Below are positions 53,912-62,681 of a stretch of DNA of 64,000 bases, piece by piece (the stretch's first letter is position 1; every line of letters begins with the position of its first letter). Source of the DNA: Mycobacterium sp. 1465703.0. Lineage in GTDB: Bacteria > Actinomycetota > Actinomycetes > Mycobacteriales > Mycobacteriaceae. Where the stretch lies: contig NZ_LZKU01000017.1 in NCBI RefSeq assembly GCF_001672975.1, positions 61,291-125,290 of the forward strand. Reading direction: 5' to 3'. A program made the translations under genes and the position numbers. The notes under the pieces were generated by a model. The model was given only the letters and a program-made list of their open reading frames with translations, did no database searches and was not told the origin of the DNA.

Positions 53912-55720
53912 ATGGGGCTGTCAAAAGCGCAGCGTCTGCGGGCACGTGACGCGATACCACTCGATGCTTGCGGCAATATCGTGTTGCCGCAGGGTGTCAC
54001 CGTGACGTCCTATCTCGATGACAACGCCGCCGAGTTCGCTCATGCGGTGGCCTACCGCTACCTCGATTTCGACCGCGAGGGGCAGGCTGTGGATTTGACG
54101 TGGGAACAACTTGGAACCCGGGTGCGCGCTGTCGGCGCACGGCTGCAGCAGGTGTGCGCACCTGGTGATCGGGTGGCGATCCTGGCGCCCCACGGAATTG
54201 CCTATGTGGTTGGGTTTTTCGCCGCGATTGCGGCTGGCGCGATCGCCGTGCCGCTGTTTGCCCCAGAACTGCCTGGCCATACCCAGCGCCTCAAGGCGGT
54301 ACTCGCCGACGCACAGCCGGCGGTCGCTCTCACCACGATGGGCGCCGCCGAAAAGGTAACCGGTGTCCTTGCCGCGCTACCGCGGCCACAGCGTCCGCGC
54401 GTCATCGCCGTCGACGCGGTCCCGGACACGGTGGGAACCACCTTCACCACCAGCGATGTTGGCACTGATGACATCGCCTACCTGCAATACACCTCGGGTT
54501 CGACCCGCACCCCTTCCGGTGTGCAGATCAGTCACCGCGCCGTGTGCACCAACGTGCTACAGATGATTCATTCGATGGGGCTGGACTGGGACATCCGTAG
54601 CGTGAGCTGGCTGCCGCTGTATCACGATATGGGTCTGCTGATGATCATGTACCCGGCGCTGTTCGGCGGACGTATCACGCTGATGTCACCGGTGGCGTTC
54701 GTCCGCCGGCCCTACCGCTGGATCAAACACCTCGCCCTAGAGTCGCGCGAAGGCCGAACCTTCGCTGCCGCACCGAATTTCGCTTACGAGTTGACGGCCC
54801 AGCGAGGCCTGCCCCCCGCAGGCGAGTCGTTGGACTTGAGTAACGTCGCCGGGCTGATCAACGGCTCCGAACCAGTTAGCATGGCCTCGATCACAAAGTT
54901 CACCACCGCTTTTAGACCATTTGGATTGGCACCGACGACGATCAAGCCGTCGTACGGCTTAGCCGAAGCCACCTTGTTTGTGTCGACCATTGCACCCGAG
55001 GAGTGCGCACGCGCAACCTACCTTGACCGACAGCTACTTGCGGCCGGCTACGCGGCCCCAGTTAGCGCCGATGCCCCGACTGCGGTTCCCTACGTGTCGT
55101 GCGGGCGGGTTGCGCTCAGTCAATGGGCGGTCATCGTCGATCCACAAACCTGTGCCGAGTTGGCTGCTGGCCGAGTCGGCGAAATCTGGTTGCACGGCGA
55201 CAACATCGGCCGCGGGTACTGGAGCAATAGTAAAGAAACCGAGTACACCTTCAACAACAGACTGCAATCACGACTAACGCGCGACAGCCACACCGAAGGT
55301 GCCAGCGAGGCCGCATTATGGTTGCGCACAGGTGATCTCGGCGTCTATCTCGATGGTGAGCTCTACATCACCGGCCGTATCAAAGATCTGGTGATCATCG
55401 ACGGACGCAACCACTACCCGCAAGATTTGGAAGCTACCGCCGCGCAGGCCTCTTCGGCGGTGCGAGCCGGTTTCGTCGCCGCGTTCTCGGTGCCCGGACC
55501 CCGCGGCGAACGCCTCGTGATTGTCGCCGAACGCGCACCCGGCGCCGGGCGCTTAGACCCCGCGCCAATCCAACAAGCCATCCGCGGCGCCATCTCAGCC
55601 CGCCACGGCGTCGCCATCGCTGATGTGCTTCTCGTTGTGGCCGGAGCTATCCCCCGCACCACGAGCGGCAAGCTCGCGCGGCGCGCCTGCCGGGCCGCCT
55701 ACCTCGAAGGGCGATGGTGA
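53912..55720 (+). CDS. fadD: Fatty-acyl-AMP ligase (FadD/FAAL-like)
   Basis: A 602-residue protein. The ATG at 53912 has GGAGG seven bases upstream. Adenylation motifs: YLQYTSGSTRTPSGVQISH (A3), SWLPLYHDMGL (A4), SYGLAEATLFVS (A5), WLRTGDLGVYLDGELYITGRIKDLVI (A7-A8), and a C-terminal Lys in RTTSGKLARR (A10). The length and the ExxLFVS-type A5 fit FAAL enzymes that hand acyl-AMP to polyketide synthases, rather than CoA ligases. No polyketide synthase is in the window. It is probably coregulated with the divergent methyltransferases. Confidence 0.85.
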   Translation: MGLSKAQRLRARDAIPLDACGNIVLPQGVTVTSYLDDNAAEFAHAVAYRYLDFDREGQAVDLTWEQLGTRVRAVGARLQQVCAPGDRVAILAPHGIAYVVGFFAAIAAGAIAVPLFAPELPGHTQRLKAVLADAQPAVALTTMGAAEKVTGVLAALPRPQRPRVIAVDAVPDTVGTTFTTSDVGTDDIAYLQYTSGSTRTPSGVQISHRAVCTNVLQMIHSMGLDWDIRSVSWLPLYHDMGLLMIMYPALFGGRITLMSPVAFVRRPYRWIKHLALESREGRTFAAAPNFAYELTAQRGLPPAGESLDLSNVAGLINGSEPVSMASITKFTTAFRPFGLAPTTIKPSYGLAEATLFVSTIAPEECARATYLDRQLLAAGYAAPVSADAPTAVPYVSCGRVALSQWAVIVDPQTCAELAAGRVGEIWLHGDNIGRGYWSNSKETEYTFNNRLQSRLTRDSHTEGASEAALWLRTGDLGVYLDGELYITGRIKDLVIIDGRNHYPQDLEATAAQASSAVRAGFVAAFSVPGPRGERLVIVAERAPGAGRLDPAPIQQAIRGAISARHGVAIADVLLVVAGAIPRTTSGKLARRACRAAYLEGRW

Positions 55721-55944
55721 CCTGCATGGTGGGCTGGTTGTCGGCTAATGCTCGCGAACCGGCCCGACGCCGATACCACCGATGGTGTCGGGGCGAAGCC
55801 TCTCGACAGCAGGACGGGGTGGCGGCCGTCTGCCGTTGGGGGCCGACATGTCCGCCACATTGCCCGCCGATAATGTGCTTTCGGCGCGTAAGCGCACAGT
55901 GCGATCGGCGCCGCAATACCGTGCCGCGGGACAGGTGGCGGCGA

Positions 55945-56580
55945 TCAGTCGGCGGGCTTGGCGAAAAACGTCTGCACCATCTTCGCCGCGCGCTGCAGAT
56001 ACGGGACCGGTGTGTCCTCGCCATCGGTCGGAGACTCTGCGACCCAACGAGTCATCCCGGTGCGCCCCACCGCCAGCACCAGCGCGGCGATCAGGGTGGG
56101 GACCTCGTCAGTGGGCTTCATGCCCGCCCGCTGGGCGACCAGCACCGACAATTGTTCTTGAAATTCGTCGAACTGCGTCAGCACCGCCGAGGCGACCGCG
56201 GCGCTGCTGTGGGCCATCGCGAACACGATGCCCATCTCCTCGCGGCTGGGCGGGTTCTCGGCCAGATTGCGGATCGTCAAGTCGAGCACGTCGGCGAGCA
56301 GGACAGGAGCAGGAGCCCGGCCCATGGCGATAAAGTTCGCCGCCATTTCCGGAGGAATCTCTAGCGGCGCATATGCGATCGCGTATTCCTTGGCGGAGAA
56401 ATAATTGAAGAATGTGCGTGAGGACAATCCGGCCGCGGAGCTGATTTCTTCCACCGTGACTTTGTCCACACCGCCGCGCTCAAGCACCAGGCGCAGCGCG
56501 ACATTGTGGATATCGATACTGGTCTGGCGACGCCGGCGCTCGCGCAGACTCTGCGGACTAGGACTCACCACACCCGACAT
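55945..56580 (-). CDS. TetR-family regulator
   Basis: A 211-residue protein from the ATG at 56580. The HTH is VDKVTVEEISSAAGLSSRTFFNYFSAKE with the preceding basic helix SLRERRRRQTSIDIHNVAL. It converges with the acyl-AMP ligase gene and is the nearest candidate to bind the palindrome at 53728. Confidence 0.8.
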   Translation of the reverse strand: MSGVVSPSPQSLRERRRRQTSIDIHNVALRLVLERGGVDKVTVEEISSAAGLSSRTFFNYFSAKEYAIAYAPLEIPPEMAANFIAMGRAPAPVLLADVLDLTIRNLAENPPSREEMGIVFAMAHSSAAVASAVLTQFDEFQEQLSVLVAQRAGMKPTDEVPTLIAALVLAVGRTGMTRWVAESPTDGEDTPVPYLQRAAKMVQTFFAKPAD

Positions 56581-56639
56581 GGTGACACACCCGCCCCACA
56601 CCGCACGCGACCTGCGCTAATCGCGCGTGGCGAGTGTAC

Positions 56640-56956
56640 TCATGTGAACAGCTCCTGTCGATGGGCCTGCAGCCAGGCCCGCACCGTCGTGGGCTTGCGG
56701 CCTAGCATGCATTCGGCGAAATCGTTACGCGCCCACACAACTTCGTTGTCCCTTTCGTACTCGAACAGATCCCACACCGCTTGGTGCGTGTCGCCGAGGT
56801 GGGCATAGGCAGTGAAAAACGCTTCTTTGCTGCCGTCGTGACTGATCGTCTCGCCGAACACCTCACTAATCAGCTTCGCGACATCGCTGAAGCGCATCAG
56901 GTCCTGACCGTTGTTGACCGTATGGAATTGCCCAAACGTGGCGATGATTATCGGCT
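56640..56956 (-). pseudogene. C-terminal fragment of an NmrA/SDR-type NAD(P)-binding protein
   Basis: The frame reads HTVNNGQDLMRFSDVAKLISEVFGE and ends NDFAECMLGRKPTTVRAWLQAHRQELF, the usual C-terminal segment of NmrA-like reductases. A TAG stops the frame about 19 codons before the first Met, and no Rossmann fold remains. It is a 5'-truncated remnant. Confidence 0.6.
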
Positions 56957-57002
56957 AATCATCAGGCTAGTGGGGGGCTAGTAATTAGGCTATAGTTTCG
57001 CC

Positions 57003-57272
57003 ATGAAGAACGTACCGCTCTCGGAGGCCAAGGACAAGCTCTCCGCGCTCGTCGACGAGGCCGACACCACCCACGAGATCATTCAGATCACCCGGCACGG
57101 GCGCGCCGCGGCGGTCCTGATGTCTGCCGACGATCTGGATTCGCTCAACGAGACGCTGCACGCACTGCGAACGCCGGGTTTCGCCGAGGACCTTGCGCAG
57201 GCCGATGCCGACTACGCTGCCGGCAACACCGTCACCGGCGAGGAGATCCGCCGGCGATACGGACTCAGGTGA
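57003..57272 (+). CDS. Phd/YefM-type antitoxin (RelB/RelF-like)
   Basis: An 89-residue protein with the Phd fold: VPLSEAKDKLSALVDEADTTHEIIQITRHGRAAAVLMSADDL. The C-terminal acidic tail (AEDLAQADADYAAGNTVTGEEI) is the toxin-neutralizing part. Its stop overlaps the toxin start by four bases, the standard pair layout. It resembles RelF of M. tuberculosis. Confidence 0.88.
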   Translation: MKNVPLSEAKDKLSALVDEADTTHEIIQITRHGRAAAVLMSADDLDSLNETLHALRTPGFAEDLAQADADYAAGNTVTGEEIRRRYGLR

Positions 57273-57550
57273 GCTGCAAAGAAGCGCCCTGGTCCGTTCA
57301 CTTCTCGCCTACCGCGATCCGGGCACTCGACCGTCTACCGCTGAAAGTCGCCACAGCGATCGCCGAATTCATCACAGGCACACTGCCCACCGACCCGTAC
57401 CGGCTATCCAAACCGTTGCGCTTCGAATTCGCTGGCTGGCGCGTCGCCCGACGCGGCGATTACCGCGTCACATTCCGGATTCTCGAAGACGACCGGGTCC
57501 TGTTGATCGGTCGCATCGAGCACCGCGCACACATCTACCGCCAACCATGA
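57269..57550 (+). CDS. RelE/ParE-type toxin (RelG-like)
   Basis: A 93-residue protein: WSVHFSPTAIRALDRLPLKVATAIAEF, LSKPLRFEFAGWRVARRGDYRVTFRI, IGRIEHRAHIYR. The basic strand residues of RelE mRNA-interferases are present (RRGDYR, EHRAHIYR). It is a likely ribosome-dependent mRNase serving plasmid maintenance. Confidence 0.88.
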   Translation: MSCKEAPWSVHFSPTAIRALDRLPLKVATAIAEFITGTLPTDPYRLSKPLRFEFAGWRVARRGDYRVTFRILEDDRVLLIGRIEHRAHIYRQP

Positions 57551-57618
57551 GCGGCGCGCCAGTGAGCGGTGCGCTTCCGCGGCGCTGGTCCTCTCGGCGA
57601 ACCAGGCCGGACGACAGC

Positions 57619-57651
57619 AGAACTATTCGTCACTGTGACGAATAGTTCTGG
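57619..57651. terminator. 33-bp perfect palindrome downstream of the toxin gene
   Basis: Sixteen-base arms (left arm CAGAACTATTCGTCAC) around a central T, 68 bp after the toxin stop. It has no U-tract. A bidirectional transcription end is most likely; a protein site is possible. Confidence 0.45.
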
Positions 57652-57745
57652 CGCATCGACGGTTTCGTGTGACGACGGAGCAACATCGCGCCGACCCATT
57701 CGGTGATGACGATGATGTCAGGTGCGGATGCCAGGATAGGCGAGC

Positions 57746-58144
57746 ATGGACACCATCGTCATTGCCACAGGAATGCCGTTCTTCCTTGCGTTCCTAGACC
57801 AGCACATCGACCAGGTCGTCAAGCAGTGGGAGTTGTGGGTCGAATCCGGTGAATTGGTGCGGGCCCGCTACGACCAAGCCGAGCGAGATGCAGTTATACG
57901 GTTGCGGCCTGCAGTGCTGGGCACTGTTGAATTCGTCCCGAATGAGCAGGACGGTCGGCTGTTCAAAGACCGCCTGTTGTGGACACTGCCCACCTTGAAT
58001 ACGTTCGGCGATTCCGCGGACTTGCCACCGCAGCACTCCCACTACTGGTCGCTGCAAATGCGCGGATTCTCCGCCAGACCCGAAGCTCTCGCGGGCGGTC
58101 GCACAGGGTTAGTGCTCGGTCACTGGGACCTTGGCCGACTGTGA
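57746..58144 (+). CDS. Unrecognised 132-residue protein
   Basis: A soluble protein with Trp-rich segments (VVKQWELWVESGELVRARYDQ, HSHYWSLQMRGF). GGATAGG precedes the ATG. No family was recognised. Confidence 0.5.
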   Translation: MDTIVIATGMPFFLAFLDQHIDQVVKQWELWVESGELVRARYDQAERDAVIRLRPAVLGTVEFVPNEQDGRLFKDRLLWTLPTLNTFGDSADLPPQHSHYWSLQMRGFSARPEALAGGRTGLVLGHWDLGRL

Positions 58145-58849
58145 CTGGGCAAAGCCTGGTGGCCACCTCCCCCGCTCCGATGAGCGCGATATGAATTCGC
58201 CTTCTGGATCTGGCTATTCAGGTCTCGTCGCTGCAGTGCTGGGCTGCCGCCGTCGTGGACTGTGGAGCGCTTGCCCTAACCACGCCCACAAGGTGCGTGG
58301 CTACCTGGCCGTGGCGTAACACGCTGTAGGACAGGGTGTTTGATGGAATTAACGCACACCGGCAAACGTTGTGTAGTCTCCGAGTTGCAGTTCGAGCGGA
58401 GGGCGTGATGTACCGATGAAGAGCGACACACTGTATGTGCAGGAACTCATGGAGCAAACCCACGCGGCAGGCAAATCCGTACTCTTCTAAGACCCTTTTA
58501 CCTGCGGGCAAGTTCAGGGAGCGCCTCAAACAGTCGAACTCGCCGCACAGATCGCCGGTCCCATCAAGGATGTGCAAGAGGAGTTCACGTTCGATACCGG
58601 GGACGTGCGCGCCCGCGGATGGAGCGCGCAGCACAACGATGACCGCGTGCCCGGTGTGACAGTGGCCGTCCACACCGAACAAGCCATTGAGATCACCATC
58701 ATGCTCAATTCCTTCCCCAGGACCGTTGCGTGGCGAAACGCAGTCAGGGAGAAGGCCCCAACCACCATCGGCACCAGCCTGTGGGAGTTGCCCCACGGCA
58801 CCGACGTCTCGTTGCATGGCGCGGCGACGGAAGCTGCCGCCGCACCCCG
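58145..58849. other. Region with possible broken small genes
   Basis: A 24-residue frame from 58416 (MKSDTLYVQELMEQTHAAGKS) stops early, and a longer frame from about 58535 (EFTFDTGDVRARGWSAQHNDDR) lacks a convincing start. Together they may be one frameshifted gene, but no family was recognised. Confidence 0.3.
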
Positions 58850-59200
58850 ATGCGCTTCGAGCTCGCTGAGGACGTCGTATTCAACAGTCCCATACTGCGC
58901 AAGCCAGTGCTGGGGGCCGACGATGTTCGAATCGCCCTGTCGAACGCAATGGCGGTACTGGGCGATCGCGAATTTCTGCCACCTGTCATCGACGGGAACC
59001 GGCTGCTCAGTTTGTGGTCGTGCACCGTCTCGGGTGTCTCAATCGACGCAGCGACCGTCATTCGTGCCGGTGAGAACCACCACGTCAAGGAGCTGACGGT
59101 CTTTGTCAGGCCGTGGCCCGCCTTCCAGCTCTTCCGCGACCGAATGATCGCACGGGTGGGTCATCTCATCGACGAGTCCTATTACGCCCTCAGTGAGTAG
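58850..59200 (+). CDS. NTF2-like (SnoaL-type) protein
   Basis: A 116-residue protein: FELAEDVVFNSPILRKPVLGADDVRIALSNAMAV, then a curved-sheet region ending KELTVFVRPWPAFQLFRDRM. This pattern is typical of the nuclear-transport-factor-2-like superfamily, small cones that bind hydrophobic substrates, including SnoaL-type cyclases and isomerases. Catalytic residues cannot be fixed from sequence alone. Confidence 0.6.
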   Translation: MRFELAEDVVFNSPILRKPVLGADDVRIALSNAMAVLGDREFLPPVIDGNRLLSLWSCTVSGVSIDAATVIRAGENHHVKELTVFVRPWPAFQLFRDRMIARVGHLIDESYYALSE

Positions 59201-59202
59201 CG

Positions 59203-59535
59203 TTGGCACACTTGGGTGATCTCGAGGCAACCCCGGGTGAGACGATAACCGTAGGGGTGGGCCAACTTCGATCAGACATCAAGAGGTTGATCCACCAAAT
59301 CTCGACTGGTGCAGTCATTCTCATCATGCGACGCGGCCGACTGGCGGTAAGCATGTCTGGCCCAACAACCGACGATTTCGAGCAGCCGCGTCGGACAAGC
59401 ACCGCCGTTTCTGTCACTGAGTTGCGCACTCGCACCAGTCGATATCTGGACCGTGCAGAGTGCGGCGAGGTCCTTGACATTGTGCAACGCTCAAAGATCA
59501 TAGCTCGACTGAGCGCTCTTCACCTGTCGCCATGA
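59203..59535 (+). CDS. Protein with two Phd-like antitoxin folds
   Basis: A 110-residue protein from a TTG start, or a later GTG. Two similar halves: ITVGVGQLRSDIKRLIHQISTGAVILIMRRGRLAVSM and TAVSVTELRTRTSRYLDRAECGEVLDIVQRSKIIARL. Each has the Phd/YefM pattern of an initial strand, a helix and a GxxI-xRxGxxxA-like hairpin. No toxin gene follows. It may be a fused antitoxin dimer or a repressor. Confidence 0.5.
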   Translation: MAHLGDLEATPGETITVGVGQLRSDIKRLIHQISTGAVILIMRRGRLAVSMSGPTTDDFEQPRRTSTAVSVTELRTRTSRYLDRAECGEVLDIVQRSKIIARLSALHLSP

Positions 59536-59569
59536 TGTCTTAGACACAACAGGGACTACTCCGATGAGC

Positions 59570-60313
59570 TCACTCCAGCAGGCTCGTCGATGGGGGTCTA
59601 ACCACTGCTGTGCAGAAGAGCGGTAACAACGCCCGCGCGTCGCCTTCCCACGACAAGCCAAGCAGTTGCTGCGCGCTGCGCCTTCCACCGAACGCACGTA
59701 ACACCTCGAATTCGGTTAAAGCGACTGAAAGGCAGCCCGAATTCTTCTCATGGTCCCCGAGCAGCACTGTCCCCATTTTTCGGACGGTTAGCCGCACGGA
59801 CGGCAACTGTTTCCGCCGAATACTGCGGTCGGTCATCGTCAACAGATAGCCGAGTGCGACCGTTGAGACCAGATCGGTATCCCGTCCGCCGGGCTCGGCG
59901 ATGGCGCCCCGAATGTCGTGCTCGTGGGTCCAGGTGTCGAAGACAACCTGTGCACCGTACAACTTTGGGCTGATGCTGAGGCGCTCGGCAACCAACCCGG
60001 CCGACTCAGCCCACTTGCCGAGCAACTCATCGACGCTGTGGCAACTCAGTCGGTCGATCTGTGCACCGGTCCAAGTCTCGGATCCGGCGTCGTGCAGGTT
60101 GCCGGCGAGCAGATCATCGGCTGTGCCGACGAGGTGACACACTGCGTGGTGAACCGTCCATCCCGGACACGCGGGCACAGCCCGATCCGAGAGGTCGATA
60201 CGTTTGGACAGGAGTGCGTCAACTCGCTGTTGCAACGTTCGGTAAGCCGTAGCTACCTCCCCACTGGAGCGCAGTTGCGGCCGGCGGTTGGGTGAATCGT
60301 CACCTTGAGCCAT
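59570..60313 (-). CDS. Mycothiol-dependent maleylpyruvate isomerase-family protein
   Basis: A 247-residue protein from the ATG at 60313. The N-terminal DinB-like helical bundle has VPACPGWTVHHAVCHLVGTADDLLAG, the family signature with metal-binding His positions, and VFDTWTHEHDIRGAI. It is probably a mycothiol S-transferase or isomerase. It is transcribed in the same direction as the HxlR regulator upstream of it. Confidence 0.75.
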   Translation of the reverse strand: MAQGDDSPNRRPQLRSSGEVATAYRTLQQRVDALLSKRIDLSDRAVPACPGWTVHHAVCHLVGTADDLLAGNLHDAGSETWTGAQIDRLSCHSVDELLGKWAESAGLVAERLSISPKLYGAQVVFDTWTHEHDIRGAIAEPGGRDTDLVSTVALGYLLTMTDRSIRRKQLPSVRLTVRKMGTVLLGDHEKNSGCLSVALTEFEVLRAFGGRRSAQQLLGLSWEGDARALLPLFCTAVVRPPSTSLLE

Positions 60314-60480
60314 TGAGGTTCCTGGTTCGCACCATGGCATAACGCGGAACTCCTGCAGCGTATTGCCGCTGTTGTTCGCTTGCATCTGCTTGTCCCAAGG
60401 TCCTCATCAAACTGCGACGCGCACCGTAACCCATTGAAAGATAACGAATTTCACTGTCCAATCGCAGGGGTCTAAGCTCT

Positions 60481-60960
60481 CTATGTGTGAGGTGCCAGGT
60501 GGGCGCCAGGTCCGGGCACCGGTTGAAGATCTCGAGCGGTCACCAGGGTGTTGTCGTGCGGGCAGCGCAGGATGGCTTCAACCGGGTGTCCGCAATCGCG
60601 GTGTAGGACCTGTACCGGCGGTCCGTCCGCGTCGGCTTGCCAGCGGTCTCCCCATTGCATGAGGGCGACAACGGCGGTGATGAGGTCCAATCCCTTGTCG
60701 GTGAGCCGGTATTCGTGCCGCTCTCGATGTCCTGGTTCGCGATAAGGAACTCGGGTCAGTAGCCCGCCATTGGTCAACGTCGCGAGGCGCTCGCTCAAGA
60801 TGTTGCGCGCGCATCCGATGCGGGCATGGAACTGATCGAACCGACGCGCGCCGTAGAAGGCTTCGCGCATCACCAGCAGGGTCCATTTTTCGCCGACCAC
60901 ATCCAGCGCTCGCTTCACTGAGCAGTTGTCGGCGATATAGCGATCGCGCAGGTCCGACAT
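60481..60960 (-). CDS. HxlR-family transcriptional regulator
   Basis: A 159-residue protein. The winged HTH pattern is clear: CSVKRALDVVGEKWTLLVMREAFYGARRFDQFHARIG, ILSERLATLTNGGLLTRVPY, EYRLTDKG. HxlR regulators respond to aldehydes, quinones or redox stress through Cys; Cys14 and others are present. It may control the neighbouring thiol-dependent enzyme gene. Confidence 0.85.
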   Translation of the reverse strand: MSDLRDRYIADNCSVKRALDVVGEKWTLLVMREAFYGARRFDQFHARIGCARNILSERLATLTNGGLLTRVPYREPGHRERHEYRLTDKGLDLITAVVALMQWGDRWQADADGPPVQVLHRDCGHPVEAILRCPHDNTLVTARDLQPVPGPGAHLAPHT

Positions 60961-61887
60961 AGCCCTAGCCTACCAGAGTTTGACATCACAACCCAGCTGG
61001 CATTAGTCTGCGTTGTGTTGAACAACCCAGGGTGCGTGCGCAAGGCGCCGCCAAGACTGGAAGGCATGCCGCGATGCCCGCACTCGACGTCTACTTCGAT
61101 ATCGGTTGTATACGTTCCGTCCCGCATTCCAAGTGAACTTCCCCTCCGTGATTCGGCGCGATCTCGAGGACAGCCGCGACTATGCCAACCAGTGCCTGGC
61201 CGGACAACAGCCCACTCGCGGGATCAACTCGTGACTGACATCGGGGCGCGGGGCAGCGAGGTCGCGGTCAATGAAGGACTCGTACCGGAGGGCATCAGCA
61301 CCGCGACATCGTCGCCGGCTGTTAGATTGCCGCGCAACGCCATTGGTCGACAATTCACCTATTGGGTTGCCCACGCGGTCGTTGCTGCCCGCGTCGTGGT
61401 CACAACGCCCCGGAGCAGGCACAGACCCACTCAGCGCTACTACCACCGGCGCGAAAGCTTCGTCGAGGACGCGGCGATGTCACGGGAGATGTTTAGACTA
61501 TGAGGCGGACCTTAGCGAAGCGACCCGCACCGGGGCCATCTGGCGGGTTTTAGAAGCCCGTGGACCATGGGCCACCGGCTACGACAACAAGCCCAGCCCC
61601 AAGTGCCTCGATGTCTCGGTTGATTTCGCCCAACGCCGCGGCCCACGATATCGAAGAAGATTTAACGACTGATCACACAACCTTCGCCGGCGCCGCCGCC
61701 ACCATAATCTCTCTATTATCTGCATACACCACTGTTGCGAGTTAGCTTGTTCAGCAATAAAATTCACACTAACTACTAGGTCAATGTCAGGATCTTTGGA
61801 TCGGGTGACCTACAGGCGCTGAGGCCCGAATGATTGCGATGAAGTTAAACGGCGCTGACACAGGATCTCACAACACACGGGTAAACC
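60961..61887. other. Region without a recognised gene
   Basis: Open plus-strand frames near 61015-61500 carry no recognisable motifs and no ribosome sites. It is probably decayed sequence. An AT-rich stretch lies at 61680-61800. Confidence 0.4.
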
Positions 61888-62487
61888 TCAGGAGGCCAAC
61901 GTCATACGAGCACGCCGATCCCGGTAGCGTTCAAAGGCCACCAAAGCCACGTGCAGCAGCCCCCACTCCAGCGGCAGGTAATCCCGCGCTCGCACCAGAC
62001 GCGCAGCCAGCTCAGGTGACTCGTCACGAAGGATCTGGCGTGCACGACGCGCGTGGAACGTATTCGACGCGATCTTGATCGCCGGGCTATCGGCGATCAA
62101 CGGCACTGAATTCACGATGTTCTCAACAGTCGTCCTCGACTGATCTTCAACGATAACGTTGTGCGGCGGCACGCCAAGCTCACGCACGGCGTAGTCGGCC
62201 ATCATCTGCGCCTCGGGAACCTCACTGCGCACAGGGCCACCGGAGAACACGAATCGAGCGCGATCGGGATCGGTGGAACGAACCGCGATGCGAACACGCC
62301 ACCGTTGCAAAACCCGGAGCGGACATCCCAAGACCAGGACGCTCTCGCCATGCACGGCGCGGCGGGAACCAGCAGCTCCAGGCGGAAGTGCGTCTTTCGA
62401 GGCTCTCCACGTAGTCCATTCGGCCCATCCGAAGACCATGCCCAGCACGGCCGCCAGACCCGCGACCCAGCTTCGACGAACAATCAC
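61888..62487 (-). CDS. DUF218 (YdcF/ElyC-SanA-like) membrane-anchored protein
   Basis: A 199-residue protein. An N-terminal membrane anchor (VAGLAAVLGMVFGWAEW) is followed by the DUF218 fold: VLVLGCPLR, FVFSGGPVRSEVPEAQMMADYAVRELGVPPHNVIVEDQSRTTVENI and ASNTFHARRARQIL. The family is involved in envelope precursor metabolism, although activity is poorly defined. Confidence 0.8.
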   Translation of the reverse strand: MIVRRSWVAGLAAVLGMVFGWAEWTTWRASKDALPPGAAGSRRAVHGESVLVLGCPLRVLQRWRVRIAVRSTDPDRARFVFSGGPVRSEVPEAQMMADYAVRELGVPPHNVIVEDQSRTTVENIVNSVPLIADSPAIKIASNTFHARRARQILRDESPELAARLVRARDYLPLEWGLLHVALVAFERYRDRRARMTLAS

Positions 62488-62681
62488 CGCCCCATTCGAC
62501 CACGACTACCAGCGGCCGCCCCGCGGGGGCATCCCGACGGACAAACCCCAATGCGCCTAGTTATTGCCTCACGCCGATGTGGCTGTCTTTGCTGCGCTGA
62601 TCGCGCTGACGTAGCAGGGTCTGGTTCTTGCTGCTCATTGACGTCTAATGTGAACCCGCAGCAAGCGACTCAAGGCGTCTA

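Noticed and set aside
55714..56364. Plus-strand 216-codon frame
   Set aside because: It is the shadow of the TetR gene on the other strand.
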